Below are positions 23,785-35,050 of a stretch of DNA of 64,000 nt, piece after piece. Below the pieces are notes generated by a model. It ran no database searches, was not told the origin of the DNA, and saw nothing but the letters and a program-made list of their open reading frames with translations. Location: NCBI GenBank assembly GCA_014529385.2, contig CM043944.1, positions 179,805,240 to 179,869,239 of the forward strand, given 5' to 3'. The translations under genes were made by a program, and so were the position numbers. Positions within the stretch are counted from its first letter, which is position 1. Each line of letters starts with the position of its first letter. The DNA is from Adiantum capillus-veneris (taxonomy: Eukaryota; Streptophyta; Polypodiopsida; Polypodiales; Pteridaceae).

Positions 23785-24005
23785 GCACACAGATCCACCG
23801 ATTTAGGCAGTGTGTAAATGCTCATCTTGGTGTAGATTCGCCGATTTAGGATACACCAGTTATCTATGCAGATTCGTCGATTTAGGCAGCACACTGAAAA
23901 AGTACAGATTCACAAGGCTAAATGCAGATTCGCCAATTTAGGCAGCATTAATGCAGATTCGCCGATTTAGGAAGCACGTCTTGTTGGTGTAGACTCGCCG
24001 GATGA
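23785..24005. repeat. Six dispersed copies of a CAGATTCGCCGATTTAGG motif
   Basis: Copies start at about 23,791, 23,834, 23,875, 23,938, 23,958 and 23,992, with one or two changes each and 20-63 bp spacing. A seventh, more decayed one is at about 23,912. Spacers vary in length and sequence. Confidence 0.75.
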
Positions 24006-24435
24006 GGAAAACACGATGACAAAATCATGCTGTAGTGGCTAGCCACCACTGCAACTGGTATGACTTTGTTACCCGTGTACATACTGAAGTGATTGGATTT
24101 GGACTTATATTGTGGAATTGGAATTGGAATTGGATTGGGATTTGGTATCTGGTGATTATTACGGTAGTGTTTATGTGATGAGACTTGACATTATGAGATT
24201 GATGATGAGTGTAACCAATGATATCCTGATTCATCAGGGTATGACATATACTATTATTCTAGTGGTATGGGACACTAGAATAGGTAGTATGGATGACGGC
24301 AGGCATAAGCGATGTTGTCTATTTTTATGGATCTCCTTACTATTTGATACAGAATTCTAATCATTGTTTTTGACAAGTATTGTTTGTAGACTTTTATCTT
24401 CACAACTGAGGACAGTTGCTTTCAAACGGAGGGTA
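24006..24435. other. Non-coding, ends in a polypurine tract
   Basis: No gene was recognised. It ends in AAACGGAGGGTA just before a TG, as the internal region of a plus-strand LTR element would. Confidence 0.4.
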
Positions 24436-24787
24436 TGTTATGGAAATGATATTTTATTGTATTATTGCAAGCTGTGACAGAGGAAAAGACGGATCAAGCG
24501 GGTATGCGAATGGAGATATATATATTGTACATTTTATTGTTTAAGTGCTTTATAGCTTTGGCCTTTATGACCGGTCAGCCAGTTTGTACTCAATTTGACC
24601 ATTCAAGAAATCTATAATTGAAATACGTGCAAGAGGGAAATGGTCACTCTTGCGGAGGGAGATTGCACCCAATGTCTATGTACTTCTTTCTCTCTCGTCG
24701 TGCTGGTGTAGCACTCCGCTCTAGGAGGTGGCGCCTGCACGTGCGTTGTCTTGCTCTTAATCTCTTCTCTCTTCTCTCTCTCTCTTC

Positions 24788-24821
<34 letters not shown>

Positions 24822-24851
24822 GTTCGCTTTTGGCCTCGATTATGTGCTACA
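24436..24851 (+). repeat. Possible plus-strand LTR
   Basis: Bounded by TGTTATGG after a polypurine tract and by GTGCTACA. It holds a (CT)n tract at 24,762-24,821. No partner LTR or target duplication was found, so this is tentative. Confidence 0.35.
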
Positions 24852-25534
24852 ATGTTAGGTATGTAGATTTGTTTGTTTATGGCTTGCTCTATGCTATTTT
24901 AAGTATTTTGCAGGAAACTCGCGCTCTCGTTAGTAGCAATTATCAATAGAAATGATTAAAAAAACCAAAAAAGAAAAGTTTGGATGATTTTCTGATAGTA
25001 TATATACTATTAATCACTCGAGAAGATAGAAGATAATCTCAGTGAAATTTTCCTTGATGGATGGATTATAAGGGCATTTAAAGGTTAATTTTGAAAAAAT
25101 CACAGGTTAACATAAACTTTCCTCCTCTTCAAAATAACCAAAATTACTTAGTACTATAGTGCACTTCCACATCCTAGATATAATGCGTAATTCAAGACGA
25201 CTGTGTGATGCATGGTTGGACAATCGTGTCTATGCATAGCGTGCTTGGCTCTACCATGCTATGAAGATCAATGCAGTTCAAACCATTATGATGTGCAAGA
25301 GCTGGGTCTTAAGTAATTAACTCAAGGGTTTTTGATGTCGAGGTTTGTTGCTGATGTCTTTCAAAGAGAAAATATTGTAGCTTGTGTGGTCTCTGTTTAA
25401 TTGTACCCTCAGGATGCTTTAGCACACTAATTGCTTGAGCTGTTGGTACTACTTTTGACTGTTGTCGAGCTTTTTCTCGTCATTGGTAGCTTGGTCTGCT
25501 TAGTGTTGTATGGTGTGGTGGAGTCTTTTGAGAC
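24852..25534. other. No gene recognised
   Basis: AT-rich, short frames only. Probably internal non-coding sequence of element C or of an insertion into it. Confidence 0.4.
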
Positions 25535-26110
25535 TTAACTTGCCATTGGTTGATTGGTTTTATGGTTTGTGGAGAAGATACGTGCTCCTTTTTTCTTCCA
25601 AACCATTTTCATGCTAGTTTCCTTTCTCAGAGATGCTCGTCTCGGTGTTTTAACCCTTGGAACCTTCTTTTGTTTTGTTGGTGAAGTTTTAGGCACCCAG
25701 ATCTGAATTGGTTTATCCTTAAGCTGTGCTTTTGGTACCCAAATTTGCCTGACTCCTTGCATGCTACTTGTAGCATTTGATTGTCGAGGGGATGGAGAAG
25801 ATTGACTACTTCGTGGTTTGGTCTGCTGATTGCTTCTTTTCCATTCCTCCTTGCTTGATGCAATTGGAACAATGAGTTTCCATCCTTTAGGTGATAGCTT
25901 TAGCTGATTTGTATCCCAATCAGGTACTTCTTTGTATGTTTGCATCCAGGGAATTCCAAGAATCTTCGTCTCATTCATGTGTTCATCTAGTAAGCATACA
26001 AATTGATGAGGACATGAACATCCATGTACTATCACGTTCAAGTTGACTACTCCCAATGTTGGAGTTGGGTTCTCGTTGCATCCTTTGATTGTCATTATTC
26101 TTGCTATCAA
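25535..26110 (-). pseudogene. Element C ORF: retropepsin-like end plus IW-x-PK repeats
   Basis: 191 codons. The first third, with HQFVCLLDEHMNETKILGIPWMQ, resembles the second half of a retropepsin-like domain (the LILSNPWAQ region of element D). Then follows a Lys/Ser/Gln-rich part with IWVPK twice, at about residues 125-145, and a MVWKKKGA segment matching TIWKKKTSS in element D. The frame is open upstream of 26,110 for a few codons, then breaks. Function unknown; it may be a nucleic-acid-binding tail. Confidence 0.6.
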
Positions 26111-26150
26111 TGCTTGACTCGTTGCCTTCTTGTACGTTGTCGGAAAGTGT

Positions 26151-26767
26151 GCGGTCTAGCTGGGAAGGTGCAGAACCTCTGGCTGTGAGAGTTTATGATG
26201 AGAGTCACAAACCCTTTGCGAGAAAGAGTTTGTAGAGAATCACCAACCCTCTTTCTAAGGGTGACAGAGAATCTAAGAGCGTTCGTGACAACAAAGTCAC
26301 AAACCCTCTTTCCTATCGTGCTTGGAAATTGCTTGTTTTCGTAGTCGAGAGTATGATGAGAGGATCATCAAATCACATTCAATTTCACTTAAAAAGACCA
26401 TTGAAAAACACTAATGTTTCAGCCATGAAACCTTGATGCTCATACAAGCATAATTCTCAATCAGAACCCAAACCTCTTTCATGGTATCATGTAGCCTTGC
26501 CCCCAATTACATAGTCGTCGTAACATCAAACAGTCGAAAGGAATGCTCGAGCTTCCACCTTCTTGGCAACCATTTTATGATTTTGCAGAGATTTAAGAGC
26601 TTTGAAAGTGAAGCCTACACACCATTTTGATAAGGGGAAACCAAAATTCACTCCCTCACTAGCTCAGATACAAGATTTTGAAGAGGTGGGACTGCCCTAC
26701 ACATAGATTGAGCAACCATGGAATCAATTGCATAGTAGAGAAAAATTTCTGATTTTTTCTATAAAAA
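26151..26767. other. No gene recognised
   Basis: A repeated CACAAACCCTCTTT phrase occurs about three times at 26,200-26,320 (tandem, imperfect). Nothing else was identified. Confidence 0.45.
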
Positions 26768-26973
26768 TCCCCCTTCTCTCTCTTCCCCATGGCATTATGA
26801 GCTGATGTGTCAATTTTTGGGCCATTTTGCCACTTTGGACCAAAACTGGGCCATTTTCAGCTCATTTTTTACCCAAAAAATGCCATTTTTTATGTGAAAA
26901 TTCCCAAGTGGAGTCAGAAAAATTCCTAAATTTGTGGGATCACTCGCATAAGCATAAAAAGCATAGACAAACT
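26768..26973. repeat. Left arm of a ~200-bp inverted repeat
   Basis: Nearly identical, in reverse complement, to 32,303-32,521. It includes GAGCTGATGTGTCAATTTTT and GTTTTGGTCC/GGACCAAAAC blocks. The arms enclose about 5.3 kb carrying the Gypsy F pol gene. Confidence 0.85.
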
Positions 26974-26984
26974 CTCAGAAGAAT

Positions 26985-28389
26985 GATGAACCATCTCACT
27001 ATTCTCCCTATGCTGCATGGCTTGTTGACCAAATACAGCAAAGCTTGGTGGTCCCCAGTGGAGGCTGCTACCTATGGGGCAAAGATAGAGCTAATTCCAA
27101 AGAAAGTGTTAAAGTATAATCTAGATGATTTTGAGGAGGTTGATAGCTTGTGGCAATATACAGTAGCCTCAGCCGAAAAAGTGAAGGTAACTAAACAGGT
27201 ATTACATGAAGCTGGTGATTGCATACGTCATACAACAGGTTGGGATGACCCTGTGGACTCTTTATCGGTGCATGCCCATCTTGAAAAATGCTATAACAAT
27301 GAAGCAATTGTGGAAGAGAAGCGCAGACATGAGAATGGAGATGTAGGTTCTTCTACTTCAAAGAGGGTTACAAGAGCTGGTGGAAGAAAAGATCCAGGAC
27401 CTTCTTATGACGCTCCACCGCATGTGCCTCCTCCTCCTGAGATTCCTATGGAGGAGGCATCTACAGGGAAGAAGAAATAGCAAGGAAAAGCTAAAGCAAA
27501 AGGCCCTGCATACAAACTACAATCTGACATTGAAGCTGCCACAAACTTAAAGCAGGTATTGGAGGAAAGGATTTTGAATAGCAAAGTTGATTTTACCTTG
27601 GGTGAGGTTCTTGGCATTGCTAAACGCGATATTCATGAAGAAATTATAGATATCATAAAAAGAAAGAGACAAACTCTCACTAAGTCTATTCTTCCACAGT
27701 CTGAGGGTGAAGGGGAGTCACGTAAGGCACATGGAATACATGTCCAAGAGAGTGATTGCGCTGACAGTGTGGTAGGATGCTACCAGTCTTCTCGAAGATA
27801 TGCACATGCTAGATTTGTAGATGATGATGATGATGATGAAGATGAAGCCTCCTATAAAAGCCACTACTCCAAAATTCATTGGGCAAGAGCTACAACAGAA
27901 ACTTTAGTCAAGGTGGGCGATCTTGAGGAGCCATATGTTGCATTGATAGATCATGGCTTTGAGATCAATCTTATGTCCAAGAGTCTTTACATGAAGGGTA
28001 AGTGGCCGATAGACATAGACCATGGGTGGATGATTAGAGCTGCAAATAACTCATCAAGAGAGCTGTATGGGGCTTGTCCAAATGTGAAAGTGACGATTGG
28101 CAATTTCAAGGATGAGCAAAATTTCTTTGTGCAGGAGATGTCTACCTATCCTCTTATCCTTGGGCAGCCATACATGACAGCCGTTCGCATGGAAACAAAG
28201 GTCTTGTATGATGGTTCTGCTTATGCTAGGGTAAAGAGAAGAGATGGGAAGCGAGATGTGCAATTTTTGACAGTGTGTGTGAATCACGAGAGGAACTGCA
28301 ATAGTCTTCGTGAGTATCCTCTACCAAAAGCGAACAAAGAGTTCAAAGAGTATAGGGAGACAAGGGGTTTTGGCCATGTACCATTGTGA
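26985..28389 (+). pseudogene. Gypsy F linker and retropepsin domain
   Basis: Opens within the inverted repeat; the first family-like Met is at about 26,985. A Pro/Lys-rich stretch is followed by an in-frame TAG at 27,478-27,480. The reading then continues in the frame of 27,559 through KVLEERILNSKVD and a poly-Asp tract at 27,820-27,845 to the protease core (VALIDHGFEINLMSKSLY ... YPLILGQPYM) at about 27,940-28,185. Other plant elements of this group also carry D-H-G in place of D-T/S-G, to my recollection. Confidence 0.8.
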
Positions 28390-28559
28390 AGCGGGATTGA
28401 AATGGTACAAGAAGAAAAAGATTCTCGCCTGACCCAAAGCGAGAAGAAGCTTTTTCTCCAGGTTTCCAGGGATTAAGAGAGCATGGGTCAGTATGTTTTA
28501 TGAAGCTTGAGGATATGAAAAGAAGTGTGCGACAATATGTATATAGTGTATAGAAATAC

Positions 28560-30158
28560 ATGAAAGAAACTGGTCTCATAGAGGATAGTGAATACATTTC
28601 AGGTTTCTTTGAACAAGTTTGTCATATAGATACTATGCTTGAGCTTGAAGCTATGATGGATTCTAGCATGCAAGATGGAACCCACATTGTGGAAGTATGC
28701 TCTATGGAAATGTATGATATGATTGAGCCTTTTGAAGATAAAAAAGATTTCAATGCTAATGAAGGACTGGAAGTGCTTGTGGAGACCAAGTACAAAACGG
28801 TGGCAAAGAAAGTGAGACCAGTGGCCTTACCTTTACCCCCAGATTGCAGGAAAAAGCTAGAGCAAGCTTCTTTGCAGCCGAGTCTCAGGGATCCAAAAAG
28901 AACTGGACACAAGTTCACAATTGAATCCCTAAAAGAGATAAAAGTTGGCTGTGAAGAGTTTTTAACAGAAGAAGAGAAGAAGAGTTTTAAAGAAATGCTT
29001 TCAAGACATGGTAAGGCTTTTTCTTTCCAGCCACATGAGATAGGGTGTGTTGATCCTAATGTTGTTGCACCTATGGTGATCTTCACTATCCCTCATGTAC
29101 CTTGGAATCTACGCCCAATTCCGGTTCCGAAAGCACATTTGCCAAAGTTAATAGAACTACTTAATGAAAAGATTAGCATGGGTATCTTGGAGCCTTTTTG
29201 TGCACCATATTCAAACAGGTGGTTCACTGTGCCTAAGAGGAATGGAGCTTTGCGGTTCATACAAGATATGCAACCTGTAAACAAGGTTACCATTAGGAAT
29301 GTGGGTACAGGTCCTATAGTGGATGAATTCATAGAGCCGTTTGCAGGGAGGCCAATTTACTCAATGGGAGATCTCTATTCAGGGTACAATCAATTTCAGC
29401 TAGATGTTGAGAGTAGAGATCTGACAACTATGAAAACACCTTTGGGACTGGTAAGGATGTGTACCTTACCTCAAGGAGCAACAAATTCAGTTGCACATAT
29501 GATGAATGGGATGAACAAGGCTCTACGTGACTTCATACCTCAAATCACAATGCCATTTCTTGATGATGTGCCCATCAAAGGATGTGAAGACAAAGATAAA
29601 GATGAAGCTATGGAGTTTGTTGCAGACCATATTGAAGATTGTGAGAAGATTTTGACAAAGCTCAAAGAAGTTAATCTTACCCTGTCAGGGAAAAAATCTG
29701 TATTTGGTGTCAATGAAGTTTTGATTGTGGGGCATATGTGTGGTCCTTATGGTAGAAAGCCCTGTCCAAAAAATATGGATGCAATCAAAAACATGAAAGA
29801 AACATGTACAACTATAACTGAAGTTCGAAGATTGCTTGGTGCTTGCGTCTTCTACCTTATTTGGATACCACATTATGCACATGTAGCAGATCCCCTTTAT
29901 AGGTTGTTGAGAAAGAATCAAAAGTTTCGATGGGAAGAAGAGCACACAAAATCCATGAGAAAGCTAAAGAAGCTACATCTTTCATCACCAACCTTGAGAA
30001 AGGTAGACTATGCATGTGAGAGACCTGTCATTGTGACAGTAGACATGAGTCCTACAGGGATAGGATGGGCAATAGGGCAAGATGATGATGAAGGAAAAAG
30101 GTATGTGGTGAGATTTGGAGCCAAGATTTTGAGTTCTCGCCAACGCGATTATGCATAA
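28560..30158 (+). pseudogene. Gypsy F reverse transcriptase and RNase H
   Basis: 532 open codons. RT motifs are PIPVPKAHLPKL, RWFTVPKRNGALRFIQD, YSMGDLYSGYNQF, LPQGATNSVAHMMN and catalytic MPFLDDVPIKG at about 29,550-29,582. The connection is EVRRLLGACVFY and RNase H begins VIVTVDMSPTGIGWAI. It stops at TAA 30,156-30,158 where the family context suggests a Gln codon (CAA to TAA). Confidence 0.9.
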
Positions 30159-31352
30159 GTAAAAAGGGAACTATGGGGGGTGGTTACAGCATTGAGGTGT
30201 GACAAGGAGTACTTGATAGGGGCATCAGTGGTTGTGAAAACTGATTGTTTGCCACTTCTTGGAATGATCACAAACTGTTCGACTCCTGATATTGCAATGC
30301 TGCGATGGATAGCCTACATAAAGTCCTTGAATCCTGAGTTCAAGCATATTGAAGGGAAAGATAATCCAATGGCAGATATGCTATCTAGGGCAAGGTATGA
30401 AGGTGAACAGGATATAATTATTGAGGAAGATGATGTTGGCACAAAGTTTTACACTATTGATCGTGCAAAGAGTAGTCATGCATGTTTTCTGTCTTCACTT
30501 GACTCCTTTTCAGAGGAACTATATGAGGATGAATGGATCTTGATAGGTCGCTACTTAAGTACTCTGCAGAAGCAGGATGATTGGACTCAACAAGAATTTA
30601 AGAGGATAAGAAGAAAAGCATATGGATACTTATTGAGGGATGGCTACTTATGGAATCATCCTAAACGAAGAGATGGAACATCCTTGCGCGTAGTATGCGA
30701 TAAGGTTGCTCAGCAACAAATCATCAAGGAGTTCCATGAAATTTTATGGGCAGGACATTGAGGTGTATGGGCAACATTTTCCAAAGTAAAAGAAAGGTAT
30801 TGGTGGAAAGGGATGTATAAGGATGTGGCTCAGTTTGTGGAGTCTTGTGTGACATGCCAAATGTATTCAAATGTACGGCATCATGATGGACTACATCCTA
30901 CTTATCCATTAGCCATGCATTACACATGGGTTGTGGATTTGGTTACAATGCCTTTGGGACTTTGGCAAATGAGGTATTTGGTGCTTGCAATAGAAGATTT
31001 GTCTAATCAAGTTGAAGAGCGAGCATTGAGGACAAAGAGTACACAAGCTATATGTAAATTTCTTCTTGAAGATGTGATCTATCGCTATGGGTGTGTGGGA
31101 AAGATAATTGCAGATAGAGGAGAATTGGATGCTGATGAAGCAAGGGAATTCTTCTCTAGAATGGGCATCAAACTAGATTTAACTTGTGCTTATAACCCAG
31201 AGGGAAATGGCAAAAGTGAAAGAGGGCATCCTCCAATAATCAAAGCTTTAGCTAAGGCTTGTGAAGGTAAGCTTGGAGAGTGGCCAAGGTTACTGCCATT
31301 TGCATTGCAAAAACTACCAACATTGGAAGATTTGGAAAAGCTAGATGAGTAA
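30159..31352 (+). pseudogene. Gypsy F RNase H end and integrase
   Basis: Continues in the same frame after the stop: VKRELWGVVTAL, GKDNPMADMLSR (end of RNase H), and the integrase zinc finger (H-H ... SCVTCQ). A second stop, TGA at 30,759-30,761, sits where CGA would fit. Core residues are D in WVVDLVTMP, D in IIADRGE and E in KSERGHPP. The frame then jumps at about 31,305 (deletion) and stops at 31,352. Confidence 0.87.
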
Positions 31353-31952
31353 AGGCTAACTGTCGTAGCTCACATCTATGCACAAAAGCGAAAACAAAAA
31401 AAGTTATTTGATTCCCACTTAATCACAAAAACCTTCAAGAAAAGGTACTTAGTTTTAGTCTATTCCCTTAAGCAACACATTACCAAGTTTAAGAAAAAGG
31501 GAAATGGACCATTTATTATTAAAGATGTATCTCCAAGTGGAGCAGTAAAATTGTCCACCCTAGATGGTGAACCAATGGCTAATTGGATTAGTGGATATCG
31601 TTTAAAGAAATACAATTTGCCACTAACCAATGAATTGCTAGAAAGAATGCATGCAGGCAAACAAAGGAAGATTAAACGACAGCATATTATTGATGAAGCC
31701 CAAGAGGAAGCTCGGCTTTGGGTACTCAAAAGGAAAGCTGCTCTAAAAAATCAACAGATACCGATTCACATCAACACGCTGGAAATAGATGACCAACAAT
31801 GGGAATTACCTGAAGATGTAGTTTTAACAGATGATGACTGGTTAGACGGAATGGACCTGCACATCAAAGTACAACTCAACAATCATAGCACGAATGCTTT
31901 GGTCGACACAGGAGCTAGAGTAAATGCAGTAAATTATTCCACGTTGTCGTGA
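31353..31952 (+). pseudogene. Gypsy F integrase C-terminus and extra D-T-G-A domain
   Basis: KGNGPFIIKDVSPSGAVKL and ISGYRLKKYNLPL are the integrase C-terminal (GPF-type) landmarks. About 90 residues later, VQLNNHSTNALVDTGARV looks like a retropepsin active-site start, and the frame ends 10 codons on at TGA. This is a second protease-like start in the same element, after integrase and truncated. Confidence 0.7.
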
Positions 31953-32255
31953 TGTGGCACGTACATAGTGTGGAATAAAATCATTCACCTCACTTTTGAC
32001 ACGTCTTGATCATGGAAATAAAAGCAATCATGTACATATTGGGATATATGCTAAAGCGGCTACTGCGGTCGCTATCATGTATATACCTATCCGGGGAGTT
32101 GTGGCCCTGGATGTGGCACATTTGAGTGCTTTTCCACTTGATAAGATGCTTAATTTGGTTTGAAAATGTATATATTTCAATTGTTTCATGGTGGCACACT
32201 CATCTCGCCTATAAAGATTGATGCGGGTAAAAATTGCCAAAAATAGCAGCTATCA
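31953..32255 (+). repeat. LTR-like stretch with a tRNA-Asp-like primer site after it
   Basis: Begins near TGATGTGGCAC and ends TATCA at 32,255. The next bases, GGCGCCGTTGC at 32,256-32,266, resemble the start of an Asp-tRNA primer site. A partner LTR was not found. Confidence 0.35.
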
Positions 32256-32302
32256 GGCGCCGTTGCAAGATTGCATGGAAAGTCACCCAAAATGGTATAT
32301 TG

Positions 32303-32521
32303 ATGGAAAATGATGCTTATCTATGCCTTTTATGCTTATGCAAGTGATCCCACAAATTTAGGAATTTTTCTGACTCCGTTTGGGATTTTTCACATCAAAA
32401 ATCACATTTTTTGGGTAAAAAATGAGCTGAAAATGGCCTAGTTTTGGTCCAAAGTGGCAAAATGGCCCAAAAATTGACACATCAGCTCATCATTCCGCGG
32501 GGAAGAGAGAGAAGGGGACAT
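32303..32521. repeat. Right arm of the ~200-bp inverted repeat
   Basis: Reverse-complement partner of 26,768-26,973, with a few substitutions and short indels. Confidence 0.85.
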
Positions 32522-32603
32522 TTCTGGTGAACCTGATGCGAAGGAGCTGGGGTGGGGGTTCAAATACTTGTTTTGAATGGTTTGATTACAAATAATTAAA
32601 GCT

Positions 32604-33665
32604 ATGGATCAGCAAGAGCAACAAGGCATGCGTTTTGATCAAGGCACAATGCAAATGTTTCAAGCATTCGCCATGTTTATGCAACACCAGCAGGCTGTAG
32701 AAAGAAGGGAGGTGTCAGCTACCAAAGCCCTTCAAGCTATTGTGAACAAAATGGACCAATTTGAAGGGAAAGATGTCACAAAGTTTCTTCGTGGTTATGT
32801 AAAGGAGATGGAGCTACAATGCGTTCCAGAGGTGGACATGATTCGTAGTTTTGAGCTTGTTGTGGTCCCCGAGATTAGAGACCATGTAAGGGGAATCAGG
32901 GAGGAGCATGGAGAAGGTTGGGAGCAATTCAAATTATCCATAAAGGAGGAATACTTCATGGAGGACTCTGAAAGGGCTACAAAAAGGACCTTCTTGGAAT
33001 GGGTTGCAAAGCCAAAAGAAAGACTTTTCATCACCGAACTATTGAGAGAGTTTGAGCGACGCTATGCTCAACTGTTAGGAACAAATCGGGCTACTTTGGA
33101 TAGTGAGAAGACCAAATTTTTCCTTCAAGCTGTAGGTCATGAGCTCCAAGAAAAGCTAGAGCTACTCCTTGAAGACAAGAATACAGAATAGGGTCTAAAG
33201 GCTGAGTGGAAAGAGGTTGAAGACGCAGTCTCATTGCTTGCTAAGAGGCAACCTCGTAGGGACAAGATGGTGGTGAATGGTACTACCTCTCCTCCTAGCA
33301 CGTCATAGATTCCACCAAACCCTACTATTGTGAGTACAAAAGTTGATAATTCAATGCTTGATGAGCTTGTTAAGGGCATGCAAGAAATGAAGTTAAAGCT
33401 AACAAGGCTTGAAGAGAAATGACAACCTGTTGGCAGGACAAAAATACCAAAGCAAAGAAGGATTTGTGCACAGATGCATATGATGTGATGGCACAGACCA
33501 TGGGAGAAGGGATTGTGATAGCTTTAGTGATTCCTTAAAAAGAGATCTTGTGTTTTTTAAGGATGGCAAGATCCATCTGCGGGAGATAGGTATGCCATTA
33601 GGAACTAACTTTGGAAAAGGAGGTATGCGAAAGCTAGTGGAGGATATGGTGAACAGTCATGCTAT
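32604..33665 (+). pseudogene. gag: Gypsy-type gag downstream of element F
   Basis: 195 open codons starting MDQQEQQGMRFDQG. A gag core (KFLRGYVKEMELQ, GWEQFKLSIKEEYFMED, ELLREFERRY, KTKFFLQAVG) runs to TAG at 33,189-33,191. Similar reading continues after it with further stops to a Cys/His segment CDGTDHGRRDC at about 33,487-33,520. The sequence ends against the tandem repeats at 33,668. It may belong to a second element copy sharing the LTR-like stretch with F. Confidence 0.8.
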
Positions 33666-33667
33666 TT

Positions 33668-33900
33668 GATTTTCGATGATACCATGATGTTTTTTTGTTG
33701 ATACCATGGTTATTCTCGGTGATATCATGATGTTGTTTTGTTGATACCATGGTTATTCTCGATGATACCATGATGTTGTTTCGTTGATACAATGATTATT
33801 CTATGATGCTTTGCGTTGATACCATGATGATTTATTCATTTTTATTGATACAATGATGATATTTTGTTAATACCTTGATGATACTCATTGATATCACTAC
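33668..33900. repeat. Degenerate tandem repeat, GATACCATGATGTT units
   Basis: About ten units of roughly 20 bp alternating between GTTGATACCATGATGTTGTT and GATACCATGGTTATTCTCGA types, forming a ~42-bp higher-order unit. Confidence 0.85.
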
Positions 33901-34367
33901 GTTGATAAATGTCGAGTTATGTAGTATACACACATGTCATTTGCATTACGTATCATGCATCTTGTACTTTTTATGCTCATACTTTATGTCCACATATGTT
34001 GTCGTGCGTATATATGTCGTCAAAAGAGTGACGTTGCAAACCATCTCTTATGGCATTGTGAACGTAATTATTTCACTAACGATGCTAATAATTTTCATGA
34101 CTATGTTTTTTTGGTGATCTATGTAGGATTGATCAAAGAATTGATTTCATGAAGACAAACTTCGTGACAATAAAAGATTTATGAAGACAAGTTTGGTGAT
34201 GCCATATTGATGACAACATGAAGATATGTTTGGTGATGCGATAGTGATGACAAGCTACATAGAAAATTCATGGAGACACTTTTGATTACGAGCTAATCGA
34301 TAGCCTTTACACCTCTTTATTGAACCTTTGTATTCATTATTGTATTTGATAGGATACGAGTACTGTA
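33901..34367. other. No gene recognised
   Basis: AT-rich, with short imperfect repeats of a TTGGTGATGCCATATTGATGACA type at about 34,190-34,255. Confidence 0.45.
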
Positions 34368-34720
34368 ACTCCTCATAGAACATTCATTGTAAAAGGAGTG
34401 ATGTAGCTCCTCATAAAATACTCATTGTAAAAGGAGTGATGTAGCTCCTCATGAACTTTTGTATATTCAATGATTTTTATAATATAACGGTGGGTGTATA
34501 TAGAGCTGTGGGTTTTTCCCTTGATCCCCCAAGGGTTTTTTCATCCATAGTAAGGGACCCTTATTTGTGCGGGGATGTTGAGATTATATGTGAAAGCTAC
34601 TCAGTATATGGCTTCTCTATATATGGCACCCAGGTCCCCTCTATATATACATCATCTCATGTGTGTATTCTACACACTTTGGGGTTCTATTTCTGTGCAC
34701 TCTCTCTCTCTCTCTCAACA
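34368..34720 (+). repeat. LTR-like sequence with 45-bp tandem repeats and TATA-like boxes
   Basis: CTCCTCATAAAATACTCATT-type units of about 45 bp recur at about 34,365-34,455. They are followed by TATATAGAG, CTCTATATATAC and a (CT)n tract (34,700-34,717), ending CTCAACA. It reads like the promoter half of an LTR. No partner or duplication was seen. Confidence 0.4.
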
Positions 34721-35050
34721 TTACAGGCACTGCATTATGTCCTGGATACGGAAGTTATTGTTCCAACACAGGTTGAGGTCTTTCCATACCCATTGGTGGT
34801 CTTTGAGCTTGGGCCATATTAGGCTGATATCTGTACATGGGTTGTTCTTATGGCCTCATGGGTACGTACTGAACATTCCCATCATACTTTGGTGTGAAGT
34901 AGCACTGGTGGGTCTCATGGTTGGTCCATTTACCCTCGATTCCAAACCATTTTTGTTGCCTAGTTGGTTGTCCCTATTGAGGTATTTGTTGTCCTGGTCC
35001 CCTCATAGGTTCTTTTTGCATGTTGTTCATCATGTCGTTCATCCTTTTAA

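Larger units (their letters stand above)
26985..31952 (+). mobile_element. Ty3/Gypsy retrotransposon F, pol region
   Basis: Pre-protease linker, retropepsin (ALIDHG), RT (FLDD), RNase H, integrase, and a C-terminal part ending in a second D-T-G-A site. Most of the frame is open, and the breaks are few isolated stops plus a deletion after the integrase core. Gag is not upstream; a matching-type gag lies downstream at 32,604. It differs in sequence from Gypsy A/B. Confidence 0.88.

Noticed and set aside
23785-24005. CRISPR-like array
   Set aside because: Repeats are variable, spacing is irregular, no cas genes are present, and the context is a plant retrotransposon.
26750-32535. Target duplication outside the ~200-bp inverted repeats
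   Set aside because: Only a weak TTTCT coincidence was found, not adjacent to the arm ends on both sides.
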